DNA of 64,000 bases from RPQJ01 sp963700045 (GTDB lineage: Bacteria; Pseudomonadota; Gammaproteobacteria; Steroidobacterales; Steroidobacteraceae): assembly GCA_963700045.1 (NCBI GenBank), contig CAVOWK010000045.1:1-64000 (forward strand), in the 5' to 3' direction. Under the pieces are notes generated by a model. The model was not told where the DNA came from. It saw nothing but the letters and a program-made list of their open reading frames with translations, and did not search any database. Within the stretch, counting starts at the first letter, position 1. Every line of letters starts with the position of its first letter. The translations under genes and the position numbers were made by a program. Positions 8,932 through 18,569 of the stretch are shown piece by piece.

Positions 8932-9332
8932 TGGCCGAGTACTATTTCGCGTTAAGGCACGCGCACATCGGGTTCGTGATCCTGTCGATCGCATTGTTCG
9001 TGCTGCGCGGCGGCCTGATGCTGGTGGAATCGCCGCACGTGCAGTCCGCGTGGCTCCGCTACCCGTCGTACGCGATCGACACCCTGCTGCTGACGGCCGC
9101 CCTGATGCTGACGTCGGTCGTTCACCAGTACCCGTTCGGGAACGGCTGGCTGACCATGAAAGTCGCGTTGCTGGTGGTTTACGTCGTGCTCGGCAGCGTC
9201 GCGCTCAAGCGCGGACGTACCCGGCGAGTACGGATCGCTGCATTTGCGGCAGCCCTGCTCACGGTCGGTTTCCTGGTCTCGGTGGCGCGTGCCCACCATC
9301 CCTTGGGCATTTTCGCCGGCCTCGCTGCCTGA
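8931..9332 (+). CDS. SirB family membrane protein
   Basis: A 133-residue protein with four hydrophobic helices that fits the SirB (SirB2/YchQ) family. Features are the N-terminal RHAHIGFVILSIALFVLRGG, then a YAIDTLLLTAALML helix and a LTMKVALLVVYVVLGSVALK helix. The biochemical role of the family is unknown; genes of this type are often found beside nnrS in denitrification loci. The ATG overlaps the nnrS stop by one base, which implies translational coupling. Confidence 0.82.
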   Translation: MAEYYFALRHAHIGFVILSIALFVLRGGLMLVESPHVQSAWLRYPSYAIDTLLLTAALMLTSVVHQYPFGNGWLTMKVALLVVYVVLGSVALKRGRTRRVRIAAFAAALLTVGFLVSVARAHHPLGIFAGLAA

Positions 9333-9443
9333 CCGGCACGCGGCACGCCGATCGAGGGTCGCCGCCGACCGCGAGTCCCGGCATCATGCGCGCTGGTGAA
9401 ACCGACAGCGCCGGTCCGGCTGCTGCTCACTGGCGGACGGCAA

Positions 9444-10142
9444 ATGACCCTGACTGACACGACCACCCTCGCGGGCATCCGTGCACACCACCTGTTTGCC
9501 GGGCTGTCCCCGCCGCAGCTGCAGCGGCTGCTCGGGTCGGCAAGCGTCGAGCAAGCCGACGCGGGGCAGCTCCTGTTCGACCGCGGCCAGCCGGCCATGC
9601 ACTTTTACGTGGTCGTCGAGGGGCAGGTGAACCTGGTCCTCTATTCCAAGACCGGCGAGGAGAAGATCGTGGACATTCTCGGTCCAGGACAGAGCTTTGC
9701 CGAGGCCGTGATGTTCATGGCGGGACCGGTGTACCCGGTCTCTGCCATGGCGGCGACGCAGGCGCGGATCGCGCGGTTCTCGAGCACCGAGTACGTCGCG
9801 ATGCTGCGGGAAAGCCCGGAAACCTGTCTCCGCATGCTCGGACACCTGAGCCAGCGCCTGCACATGCGCATTCGCGAAATCGAGTACCTGACACTCGAAA
9901 GCGCCACCCACCGGCTCGTGCGCATGATCGAGAGCCGGTTACCGCTGGACACGGACGGACCGGCCGAGATCCAGCTGCAGGAATCGCGGCAGGAGATCGC
10001 ATCACGCCTGTCGATGAAGCCCGAGACACTGTCGCGAATCCTGCGCACCCTGCAGGACTGCGGCGCGATTTCGGTCCATGGACGGGCATTGCAGGTACCC
10101 AGCCGCCACAAGCTCCTGTCACTGCTCGACACCTCCGCGTGA
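9444..10142 (+). CDS. dnr: Dnr-type Crp/Fnr transcription regulator
   Basis: A 232-residue regulator with an N-terminal cyclic-nucleotide-like sensor domain (residues 15-130), a dimer helix (about 130-152) and a C-terminal winged helix-turn-helix. The recognition helix contains ETLSR (residues 194-198), the Glu-Ser-Arg arrangement that in FNR reads TTGAT half sites, in agreement with the TTGAC/ATCAA boxes nearby. It lacks the N-terminal cysteine cluster of FNR/ANR (only Cys128 and Cys206 are present), so it is a DNR/NnrR-type, probably heme-dependent NO sensor. The start at 9444 with GGACGG upstream is preferred over an in-frame ATG at 9396 because the extra 16 residues do not look like family sequence. 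It likely controls hemN, norZ and nirS. Confidence 0.9.
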   Translation: MTLTDTTTLAGIRAHHLFAGLSPPQLQRLLGSASVEQADAGQLLFDRGQPAMHFYVVVEGQVNLVLYSKTGEEKIVDILGPGQSFAEAVMFMAGPVYPVSAMAATQARIARFSSTEYVAMLRESPETCLRMLGHLSQRLHMRIREIEYLTLESATHRLVRMIESRLPLDTDGPAEIQLQESRQEIASRLSMKPETLSRILRTLQDCGAISVHGRALQVPSRHKLLSLLDTSA

Positions 10143-10161
10143 CCGTGCCTGCCGGGTCGGC

Positions 10162-10175
10162 TTGACCCGGATCAA
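10162..10175 (+). promoter_or_regulatory. Dnr/FNR-type operator of nirS
   Basis: TTGAC-CCGG-ATCAA, one base off the consensus. A TACAGT element at 10198-10203 sits exactly where the -10 of a class II (-41.5) Crp/Fnr promoter belongs, giving a predicted start near 10210 and a leader of about 50 bases. This is the best formed of the four promoters. Confidence 0.87.
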
Positions 10176-10259
10176 GGCGTGATCGCCGGCCGGCTCCTAC
10201 AGTCCCTGTCATCGAACGACCGGACAATTCCCTGCATGGGAAAGGACTAGGAGAAAGTA

Positions 10260-12423
10260 ATGTTCAACGCCAGTCGCACCCCTGTCGCGCGGGCAACATG
10301 GTGGCTAGCCATCCCGATCAGCGCATCCCTGGGCGCCGGCGCCCTGGCGCAGCAGCCCTCCGCCAGCGGCAGTTCGCTGCAAGTGCATCAAGCCGAAGTC
10401 GCCGGGGCGGCCGGGATTTCGGCGCAGATGAAGGCCGGCGAAAACACGTTCCAGACGGTGTGCCTCGCCTGCCACCAGGCCGACGGCAAGGGCCTGCCAG
10501 GTGCCTTCCCGCCGTTGGCCGGATCCGATTTCCTGCTCGGCGACAAAGACCGCGCGGTCGGCGTGGTCGTGCGCGGCCTCGAAGGTGAAGTCGTGGTGAA
10601 CGGGGTCAAGTACAACTCCGTGATGCCGGCCATGACCCAGCTGTCGGACCAGGAGATTGCCGACGCGCTCACCTACGCAATGAACTCGTGGGGCAACAAG
10701 GGCGGTGCCGTGCCGGTCGCACAGGTCGCAGCCGTGCGCGCCAAGGTGGCCGCGGAGCCCAAGACGGCCGCCTCGCCGACCCAGCACCCGACGACCACAG
10801 CCGAGCTCAAGTACCAGGGAGCACCCTCGCCCGCCGGGGCGGCCGGCGTGAAGATCCTGGTGACGCCCGGGCGCGCCGGACATGACCGAGCCAGAGTTCA
10901 AGCACGCGCAGGAGATCTACTTCCAGCGCTGCGCCGGCTGCCACGGCGTGCTGCGCAAGGGCGCCACCGGCAAGCCGCTCACCCCCGACATCACCCAGAA
11001 GAAGGGCACCGAGTACCTCAAGGTGTTCATCAACCAGGGTTCGCCGGCCGGCATGCCGAGCTGGGGCAAGTCCGGCGAACTGACGCAGGAGGAAGTCGAC
11101 ATCATGGCGCGCTTCGTCCAGCACGAGCCGCCGCAGCCGCCGGAGTTGGGCATGCCGGAGATCAAGGCAAGCTGGAACGTGATCGTGCCGGTGTCCGAAC
11201 GGCCGACCAGGCAGCAGAACAAGTACAACCTCGACAACATCTTCGCGGTCACGCTGCGTGACTCGGGCGAAGTCGCCCTGATCGACGGCGACACCAAGGA
11301 GATCATCAACGTCATCACGACCGGCTACGCGGTGCACATCTCGCGCCTGTCGCATTCGGGCCGCTACGTGTACACGATCGGCCGCGACGGCAGGATCGAC
11401 CTGATCGACCTCTACTTCGAGAAGCCCACCAAGGTGGCCGAGATCAAGGTCGGCCTCGAGGCGCGCTCCGTCGAGACCTCGAAGTACAAGGGCTACGAGG
11501 ACAAGTACGCGATCGCCGGGCGCCTACTGGCCGCCGCAGTACACGATCATGGATGGCCTGACGCTCGAGCCGCTCAAGGTCGTGTCGACCCGCGGCATGA
11601 CGGTGGACACCCAGGAGTTTCACCCGGAGCCACGCGTGGCCGCCATCGTCGCCTCGCACGAGCATCCGGAGTTCATCGTCAACGTGAAGGAAACCGGCCA
11701 GATCCTGCTGGTCAACTACGAGGACATCGACAACCTCAAGACCACGACGATCGGCGCGGCGCGCTTCCTGCACGACGGCGGCTGGGACTCCACCAAGCGC
11801 TACTTCATGACGGCAGCCAACCAGTCGAACAAGATCGCGGTGGTCGACTCGAAGGAGCAGAAGCTGACGGCACTGGTGGACGTGGACAAGATCCCGCACC
11901 CGGGCCGCGGCGCGAACTTCGTCGATCCGAAGTACGGTCCGGTCTGGGTGACCAGCGCGCTCGGCAACGAGAAGGTGACGGTGATCGGCACGGATCCCGA
12001 GAAGCACAAGGACAACGCCTGGAAGGTGGTGCGAGTGCTGAAGGGCCAGGGCGGCGGATCGCTGTTCGTCAAGACGCATCCGAAGTCGACGAACCTCTGG
12101 GTGGACACGCCGCTCAATCCCGACCCGAAGATCAGCCAGAGCGTGGCGGTATTCGACATCAACAACCTCGAGGCCGGCTACAAGGTGCTGCCGATCGCCG
12201 AATGGGCGAACCTCGGCGAAGGCCCGAAGCGCGTCGTGCAGCCCGAGTACAACGCCGCCGGCGACGAGGTCTGGTTCTCCGTGTGGAACGGCAAGGACCA
12301 GAAGTCGGCAATCGTCGTCGTGGACGACAAGACCCTCAAGCTGAAGAAGGTCATCAAGGACCGCGCATCATCACGCCGACCGGCAAGTTCAACGTCCACA
12401 ACACGGTGGGCGACGTGTACTGA
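10260..12423 (+). CDS. nirS: Cytochrome cd1 nitrite reductase with an extra N-terminal cytochrome c domain (three frameshifts)
   Basis: Reduces nitrite to NO in the periplasm. Order: signal peptide (to about residue 30), an additional class I cytochrome c domain (CLACH at residues 68-72, likely Met ligand in VMPAM near 122-125), an Ala/Pro/Thr linker, then standard NirS: a second heme-c site CAGCH (10930-10944) and the eight-bladed d1 propeller with YAVHISR, RGMTVDTQEFHPEPR, ASHEHPEF and FLHDGGWD, which include the heme-ligand and catalytic His. The protein reads through three single-base errors: an extra base near 10866-10872, an extra G at 11518-11520 and a missing C near 12360; correcting each restores family sequence to the VGDVY C terminus. 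AGGAG precedes the ATG. The first domain resembles the cytochrome fused to the C terminus of some copper nitrite reductases. Confidence 0.93.
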
Positions 12424-12462
12424 CCTGTTGCATGGCTTCCACGCGCAGCGCTGCGCGATCAT

Positions 12463-12496
12463 GGGCCCCGTCTCGGCTTGAGGCGGGGCCCTTTTT
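12463..12496 (+). terminator. Rho-independent terminator after nirS
   Basis: An 8 bp perfect stem, GGGCCCCG (12463-12470) with CGGGGCCC (12484-12491), a 13-base loop and a run of five T directly after it. It begins 39 bases past the nirS stop and ends the transcription unit before the oppositely oriented aldo/keto reductase gene. Confidence 0.9.
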
Positions 12497-12508
12497 CTGG
12501 TGCAGGCC

Positions 12509-13415
12509 TCAGGGCAATGCAATGCCTCTGGACGCGACCAGCACCCGATACCAGTCGGCGCGGGTCCACTCGACTAGGTGCGCGTCGGCGGCCTCGCGGA
12601 TGCGGTCGCCTGCTGGCTGCCGACGATCGGGATGATGCCGGCCGGGTGCGCCATGATCCAGGCATAGGTCGCGGCGGCCCGCGAGACACCGAAACGCTGC
12701 GCCTGCGCGTCGAGTTCCGCGCAGACACGCTGCGCACGCTCATCGTCGCCCGGTTCGCCGAGGCGACCACCCGCCAGCGGCGACCACGCGAGCACCGAGA
12801 TCCCGTGCTGCATGGCGAGATCGAGCGTGCCGTCCGCGAGCGGGTCGAGCACCAGCGGTGAGAACTCGGGCTGCATGCTGGCCAGCGGTATTTGCAGGTG
12901 TGCGACCAGCGCGGCCGTCTGCGTCGGCGTGTAGTTGGAGACCCCGATCGCCCGGACCTTGCCACTCGCGACGAGCGTTTCAAGGGCTCGCGCCACTTCC
13001 GCCGGATGCGCCAGCACGTCGGGTCGGTGCACCTGGAACAGATCGAGGTGATCGGTGCCGAGCCGGTGCAGCGAAGCTTCGCACGCGGCGACCAGGTAAT
13101 CGGCGCTCGAGTCGTACGGCACGCCAGGAACGATCCCACCCTTGCTCGAGAGCACCATCGTCGCCGCAAGCCCGGATCCGCAGCGAACAATCGACCGAGC
13201 AGGACCTCCGCGCTGCCGAAACCCTCGCGACCATTGAAACCATAGATGTCCGCGGTGTCGAACAGGTTGATGCCCGCTTCGAAAGCCGCCTCGACAAGCG
13301 CTCGCGCGCGGGCCAGGTCGTCGCCCTGGAAACGCCACATGCCCCAGGCGAGCCGCGACACGAGCACGTCGGTCGCGCCGAGCGCCACACGCTCGAAGGG
13401 ACCATTGCTGTTCAT
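12509..13415 (-). CDS. Aldo/keto reductase (two frameshifts)
   Basis: About 300 residues of an NADPH-dependent TIM-barrel oxidoreductase, related to the YdhF-type aldo/keto reductases. It starts with MNSNGPFERVALGATDVLVS and keeps GINLFDTADIYG (catalytic Asp and Tyr), LSSKGGIVPG (catalytic Lys), FQVHRPD (catalytic His), VRAIGVSNY and GIIPIVGSQQ. Two single-base deletions break the frame: one near 13168 (a missing G after the GLR codons) and one near 12612 (a missing C after the GSQQ codons). With both repaired the protein ends ADWYRVLVASRGIALP. The substrate cannot be told. It is convergent with nirS and runs in the same direction as the TonB receptor upstream of it. Confidence 0.82.
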
Positions 13416-13442
13416 CCGCGCATTTAATCACGCGCGGCAGGA

Positions 13443-15617
13443 TCAGAAGTCGTAACGCAGACTGGCCGAAGCGTTGAAGCCGGCACGCGTGTAATAGGGC
13501 ACCAGGGGATCGGCCGCGACACGGCCGCGGACGTCGGCCCATTCGATGTAGGCGGTGTTGGTCAAGTTGAACAACCCGACATTCAGCCGCAGCCTCGGGC
13601 CGAGGCTGACGTTCGCCAGCCAATCGAGCGTGGCATAGCCATCGGTGCGGTAAAGATCGACACGGCTCCGATCCACCTCGCGCTGCGCTTCGACGGCGGT
13701 CAGCGCCAGTTCCGATCCCCATCGCGTCGACGGTGCGTCGTATCCACGCTCAGCACCAGCCGCGGCGGATCGATCGAATTGAGCGGCACATCGCGAGTGA
13801 GGTCTTCGCCGCGGGTCCATGAACCCGCGAGCCGGCCGGTCCAGCCTTGCAGCCGTGGCGACCACGCGGGCACGTCGGCGCGGGCATCGAACTCGGCCCC
13901 GTAGATCCGCGCATCCGCGACGTTCTGCGACTGGAACAGCGTCACGCCGGTTGCCGGATCGACGCCGAGGTTGACCTTCGACTCGATGAAGTCGCCGTAT
14001 TCGGTCTGGAACACACTGGCGGTCAGCGTCACGGGGGCGCCCGTCAGCCGCAGGCCCGCTTCGAAACCGTCGCTCGTCTCGGGCCGCAGGTCCGGATTCG
14101 GAATCGCACGGATGTTGAACAGCGGAACTTCGAGCCCGATGTTGACGTCCTCCGGCGGCGGCGAACGAAAGCCATGCGCGTACTGGAAAAAGACGCCGAG
14201 CCGGTCGTTGATCCTGTAGGTCGCACCGAGCTTGGAGCCAATGAAACTTCGTCGACACCCGCCGGCTCGGTCGCAGGATTGTCTTCGCGATAGATGCGAT
14301 CCGTCGCGGGCGTGAGGTCGTAGTAGTCGACGCGCAGCGCGGGCACGAGAGTCCAGCGCGCGCCGTCGAACTGCACCTCGTCCTGCACGAACGCGCCGAT
14401 CTCGACCACCGTGGTAAGCGGCAGGTCACGCAGCGGGAACGTCTCGCCGAGGATCGTCGGCGTAGTCGCGCCGGTGGCCAGGTTGGTCTGCAGGCCGTCA
14501 CGCAGCTCGTCGATTTCGGCGCGTGTCGCCTCGATGCCGTAGACGACGTCATGCACGAGCGACCCGGCCCCGGCTCTTCACGGCCGTGAACTCGACGCCG
14601 AGCGTGCTCTCGTCAAATGTGAAGCCCGTCGAGCTGCACGGGCGGCGTGCGCGGCGGCACTGCCCTGCGAACTTCGTAGGTATCCTGGTCGGTCTCGGTG
14701 CCCTGCCAGTAGGCGCTCCAGTCGGCGGCGTCGAACGCCGCATTCGCGCTTGTCAGCGTCTGTCGCAAACTGACCCGATAGCGCAGCATTTCGTCGTCGC
14801 CGGCGAGTGCGTCGTGTTCACGAATCGACCCACCCCGAGGAACGCATCGACGCGGTCGCCTGCTGGATGCGTCCCGCCTCGGCCGTGAACGTCAGCGGAC
14901 CGCCCGGCACGGCGCCGGTGATCTTCAGCAGCGCGGAATCATGGTGAAGTCGCTCGGGTTCGGCGTAACGTCGGCCGCCGTGTCGGATTCGTGGCCTTCG
15001 CGTCGCGAATACCCGACCAGCCATTGCGCGCCAATCGCACCGGCCACGAGCGCCGCCGCGTGCCAGCCATCGTTCTCGGAGTCGTATCCCGCCTCGGTGC
15101 GAACTGCATGATCGCCCTCGCCCCGCGCCAGCAGCTTTTCGGGAGCGGGTGGTCATCGCGACCACGCCGCCGATCGCGTCGCTGCCGTACAGCGACGACG
15201 CGGGTCCGCGCAGGAACTCGACCCGGTCGACGAATGCCGCGTCCACGAAGGCGCGACCCGAATCCGCATAGCTGCCCACGGCAAAGCCGCCGGCCGCGGG
15301 AATACCGTCGACCTCGACCGCGACACGGTTACCACCAAGCCCGCGGATCGAGATCGTGTCGAGCCCGAAACGGAACGGATCGTTGCGGACGCTGAGGCCC
15401 GGCTCGTATCGCACGAGTTCGCGGATGTCGGTCGCAAGGGTCGTTTCGATACGCGCCTGGTCGATCACGGTCACGGTGGCTGCGACCCGGTGACCGGCGT
15501 GAGGCGGCGGGCGTAGACCATGACGGTCTCGAGGCCGGAATCGTCGGCGCCCGTATCGGGCTGGCCCGTGGCCGGTACGGCTGCGGCACTGAATATTGCG
15601 GCCGCCAAGCAGGACAA
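13443..15617 (-). CDS. TonB-dependent outer-membrane receptor, heme/hemoglobin-receptor-like (multiple frameshifts)
   Basis: About 720 residues of a TonB-dependent receptor spread over several frames. The N terminus reads as a signal peptide (LAAAIFSAAAVPA), then a TonB box-like ETVMVYARR, plug segments IRELVRYEPGLSVRND, ISIRGLGGNRVAVEVDGIP and FLRGPASSLYGSDAIGG. The barrel contains YAHGFRSPPPEDVN, NPDLRPETSDGFEAG and the terminal strand FNASASLRYDF with final Phe. Plug and barrel motifs resemble heme/hemoglobin receptors more than copper (NosA/OprC) receptors. I count at least six single-base indels, for example near 13740, 14245, 14840 and 15490. The start is uncertain; a TTG at 15617 is the best candidate in the corrected frame. 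It is divergent from an outer-membrane protein gene, with a Dnr-type box between them. Confidence 0.78.
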
Positions 15618-15721
15618 CTGAGCCGGCAGTCGAGAACGGGGGAATGTGGTCGGATTCTACCGATGGTCGCGCCCATGGTCGGCGCACAGCGGCAGGATGG
15701 ACCGCGGGCAGGGCCGCAGCA

Positions 15722-15735
15722 TTGACCTGGATCAA
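15722..15735. promoter_or_regulatory. Dnr/FNR-type operator in the divergent region between TonB receptor and outer-membrane protein
   Basis: TTGAC-CTGG-ATCAA, the same form as the boxes of hemN, norZ and nirS. It lies about 105 bases from the receptor start and 83 bases from the outer-membrane protein ATG, so it could serve either side. Class II spacing predicts starts near 15770 (plus) or 15687 (minus); no strong -10 is visible on either side. The 200-base intergenic region holds no other clear element. Confidence 0.72.
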
Positions 15736-15817
15736 TGGCTGGCAACTGGCAGGACGCCCAGACTGCGTGCATCGCCGAGGACTCCGCACCCGGTGTGGAG
15801 CCCAGCCTGTTGGAGAC

Positions 15818-17083
15818 ATGACGACCGTGCCCAGTACCAGGATCAGATCCAGTTCCGTTCTTCTCCTTGCGACCGCCGCCGGGTTCGCCAGCGTCGCGAT
15901 GGCAGCGGATCCCGTGCCAGCCACCTCCGCCCACGGCGAAACCGGTCACGCTCGTCGACGCCGTCACGGCGGCAAGGCCCACCTCGAGTTCCGTTACCGA
16001 CTGGAAACGGTCGACCAGGATCCGTTCGCGGACGATGCCCTCGCCTCCACGCTCGCAGCCGCCTCAACTACGTCACGGGTGACTGGCACGGCTTCAGCGC
16101 ATTCATGGAAGCGGACAATGTCACGGTGCTCGGTGACGACAATACCTACAACAGACGACCAACGGCGTGACCGATCGGCCCGTCGTTGCCGACCCGGAAT
16201 ACACCGACGTGAACCAGGCGTACCTGCAGTTCAAGTCCGGCACGTTCACCGGCTTGCTCGGCCGCCAGCGCATCATGCTCGACAACCGCGGTTCGTCGGC
16301 AACGTCGGTTGGCGACAGAATGAGCAGACCTACGACGCAGTGACCCAAGAGCAGCGCGCTGCCGAAGACGCAACTGCACTACTCGTACATCGCCAATATC
16401 AACCGCATCACCGGCCCCGACGAAGGCTCGCAGCCCGCGAACTATCATGGGGCCACCCATGCGCTGAACCTCAAGGAGGATCTTGGCGAGTTCGGCGCGG
16501 TGACCGGCTTCGCCTACCTCCTCGACTTCGAGAACGCCCCGGCGCTCTCGAGCAGCACTTACGGCGTGCACTTCGGCGGACGTACAAGGTGTCGGAGCCA
16601 CGAAGCTCAACTGGCTCGCCTCCTACGCCATTCAACAGCGACTACGCGGACAACCTGAACGACTACTCCGCCGACTATTACCTGCTCGAGGCGGCGCGAC
16701 TTCGGCAGGTTCGGTCTCAAGGCGGGTTACGAGGTGCTGGGCGGCGACACCAGCCGAACCGCGCCTTCCAGACCCCGCTCGCGACGCTGCATGCCTTCCA
16801 GGGCTGGGCGGACAAGTTCCTGACGACTCCGCGCGGCGGTGTCGAGGACCTGTACCTGGGAGCGACCGCCAACGTGGGTCCGGTCGCCCTGCAACTCGTC
16901 TGGCACGATTTCCAGGCCGAAGCCTTCAGCCAGGACTACGGCAGCGAGTGGAACGCATCGGCGGCGTACAAGTTCGGCGCGAAGAAAAACTACGAGGCGA
17001 TGTTCAAGTTCGCCGACTACCAGGCCGACGGGTTCGCCTCTGACACCAGCAAGATCTGGCTGCAGTTCGCCGCGACGTTCTGA
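15818..17083 (+). CDS. Outer-membrane channel protein of the alginate-export/porin type (multiple frameshifts)
   Basis: About 420 residues. The ATG at 15818 has GGAG upstream and opens a signal peptide (VLLLATAAGFASVAMAADP). After indel correction the mature protein reads as an outer-membrane beta-barrel: GGKAHLEFRYRLETVDQDPF, LNYVTGDWHGFSAFMEADNV, DVNQAYLQFKSGTFTGLLGR, ANYHGATHALNL, and the final strand IWLQFAATF with terminal Phe. These features fit the alginate-export-like porins of proteobacteria. Frameshifts lie near 15930, 16060, 16170, 16290, 16350, 16580, 16630, 16700 and 16750. The transported substrate is unknown. It is divergent from the TonB receptor and both flank the Dnr-type box, which suggests a role in anaerobic respiration or its nutrient supply. 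Confidence 0.72.
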   Translation: MTTVPSTRIRSSSVLLLATAAGFASVAMAADPVPATSAHGETGHARRRRHGGKAHLEFRYRLETVDQDPFADDALASTLAAASTTSRVTGTASAHSWKRTMSRCSVTTIPTTDDQRRDRSARRCRPGIHRREPGVPAVQVRHVHRLARPPAHHARQPRFVGNVGWRQNEQTYDAVTQEQRAAEDATALLVHRQYQPHHRPRRRLAARELSWGHPCAEPQGGSWRVRRGDRLRLPPRLRERPGALEQHLRRALRRTYKVSEPRSSTGSPPTPFNSDYADNLNDYSADYYLLEAARLRQVRSQGGLRGAGRRHQPNRAFQTPLATLHAFQGWADKFLTTPRGGVEDLYLGATANVGPVALQLVWHDFQAEAFSQDYGSEWNASAAYKFGAKKNYEAMFKFADYQADGFASDTSKIWLQFAATF

Positions 17084-17176
17084 GCGATAACCGGTCAGGC
17101 AGGGACAGCTCGGCGGCCTTGCTGGACAATGCAGGCTGATCGATGCGCCCTTCTCTTAATGCCGGGAATGCCCACC

Positions 17177-18459
17177 ATGAAGCTCGAAACCCTCGTCGTT
17201 CACGCCGGTTACTCGCCCGACCCTGCCACCAAGGGGTCGCGGGCGTGCCCATCTACCAGACGACCTCCTACGTGTTTGATTCCACCGATCACGCCGCGCG
17301 CCTGTTTGCGCTGCAGGAGTTCGGGGTAACATCTACACGCGCATCATGAATCCGACCACGGACGTGCTGGAGAAGCGCGTGGCCGCCCTCGAAGGCGGTG
17401 TGGGCGGTCTGGCCATGGCTTCCGGTCCGTCGGCCGTCACGTTTTCGATCCTCAACCTGTGCGAGGCGGGCGACGAAGATTGTTTCCACCAATTCGCTCT
17501 ACGGCGGCACCTACAACCTGTTCGCCCATACGTTCCCTCAGTATGGCCTCCATGTGAAGTTCGCCGATCACCGCGAGCCTGAGGCCTTTCGAGAAACTGA
17601 TCGACGGCAATACCCGTGCGATTTTTTGCGAGTCGGTGGGTAATCCGGCGGGCAACGTGACTGATTTCGGTGCGCTGGCCGACGATCGCGCATCGGCATG
17701 GCATTCCGTTGATCGTGGATAACACGGTGCCGACGCCTTACTTGTGCCGCCCGTTCGAGCACGGGGCCGACATCGTGGTGCACTCGCTCACGAAGTACCT
17801 CGGCGGCCATGGCAACAGCATCGGCGGCGCGCATGGTCGACTCCGGCAGGTTCCCGTGGGAGGTGCACGCGGACAGGTTTCCGCGTCTCAACACGCCGGA
17901 CGTTTCGTATCACGGTGTCGTCTACACCGAGGCCTTCGGTCCGGCCGCGTACATCGGTCGCGCGCCGCGTCGTGCCGCTGCGCAACATGGGCGCGGCGAT
18001 TCTCGCCGTTCAACAGCTTCCTGATCCTGCAGGGCATCGAGACACTGGCCCTGCGCGTGGACCGCATCTGCGAGAACGCGCTCGCGGTCGCAAGATACCT
18101 GCAGAAGCACCCGAAGGTGCGCTGGGTGAACTACGCCGGGCTGCCGGACCACGCGAGCCACGCCCTGGCGCATAAGTACATGGGCGGTCGCGCTTCTGGC
18201 ATCCTGACGTTCGGCATCGAGGGCGGTCTCGCCGGCGGCAGCCGCTTCCAGGACGCGCTGAAGCTGTTCGTGCGGCTCGTCAACATCGGCGACGCCAAAT
18301 CGCTGGCCATGCCATCCCGCGAGCACGACGCACCGCCAGCTGAATCCGGCCGAACTGGAACGGGCGGGTGTCAGCGCGGACATGGTGCGGCTGTCGGTCG
18401 GGATCGAGCACATCGACGACCTGATCGCAGATCTCGAACAGGCGCTGGCAGCGGCCTAG
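17177..18459 (+). CDS. metY: O-acetylhomoserine sulfhydrylase-type PLP enzyme (multiple frameshifts)
   Basis: About 428 residues, the usual length for O-acetylhomoserine aminocarboxypropyltransferase, a cytoplasmic PLP enzyme that makes homocysteine (or methionine) from O-acetylhomoserine and sulfide (or methanethiol). Motifs across the frames: MKLETLVVHAGYSPDP, VPIYQTTSYVFD, IMNPTTDVLEKRVAALEGG, NSLYGGTYNLFAHT, CESVGNPAGN, VDNTVPTPYLCRP, and the PLP-lysine segment HSLTKYLGGHG, then VNYAGLPDH and MVRLSVGIEH. About nine single-base indels interrupt it, the first near 17236 (one G missing). Every catalytic segment is kept, so error is more likely than decay. A second ATG 9 bases upstream (17168) is possible. 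Confidence 0.86.
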
Positions 18460-18569
18460 GAAATCAGGGCGACTGCGGTAATATCCGGCGATGGCAAAGC
18501 CTTCGCCGGATTTCGCGCGTGTGAGCGAACTGAGCCCGCGCCCCCACTCAACGTCTCCACGGACCAGTC

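Noticed and set aside
9444..10142. Calling the regulator FNR/ANR (oxygen sensor)
   Set aside because: There is no N-terminal Cys cluster; only two Cys occur, both in the C-terminal half.
13443..15617. TonB receptor as the copper receptor NosA/OprC of denitrifiers
   Set aside because: The plug motifs match heme/hemoglobin-type receptors and there are no Cys/Met-rich segments typical of NosA.
12509..18459. Reading the broken genes as a cluster of pseudogenes
   Set aside because: All breaks are single-base changes in short G/C runs, both insertions and deletions, no premature stops in the right frame, and all active-site motifs remain. Error fits better than decay.
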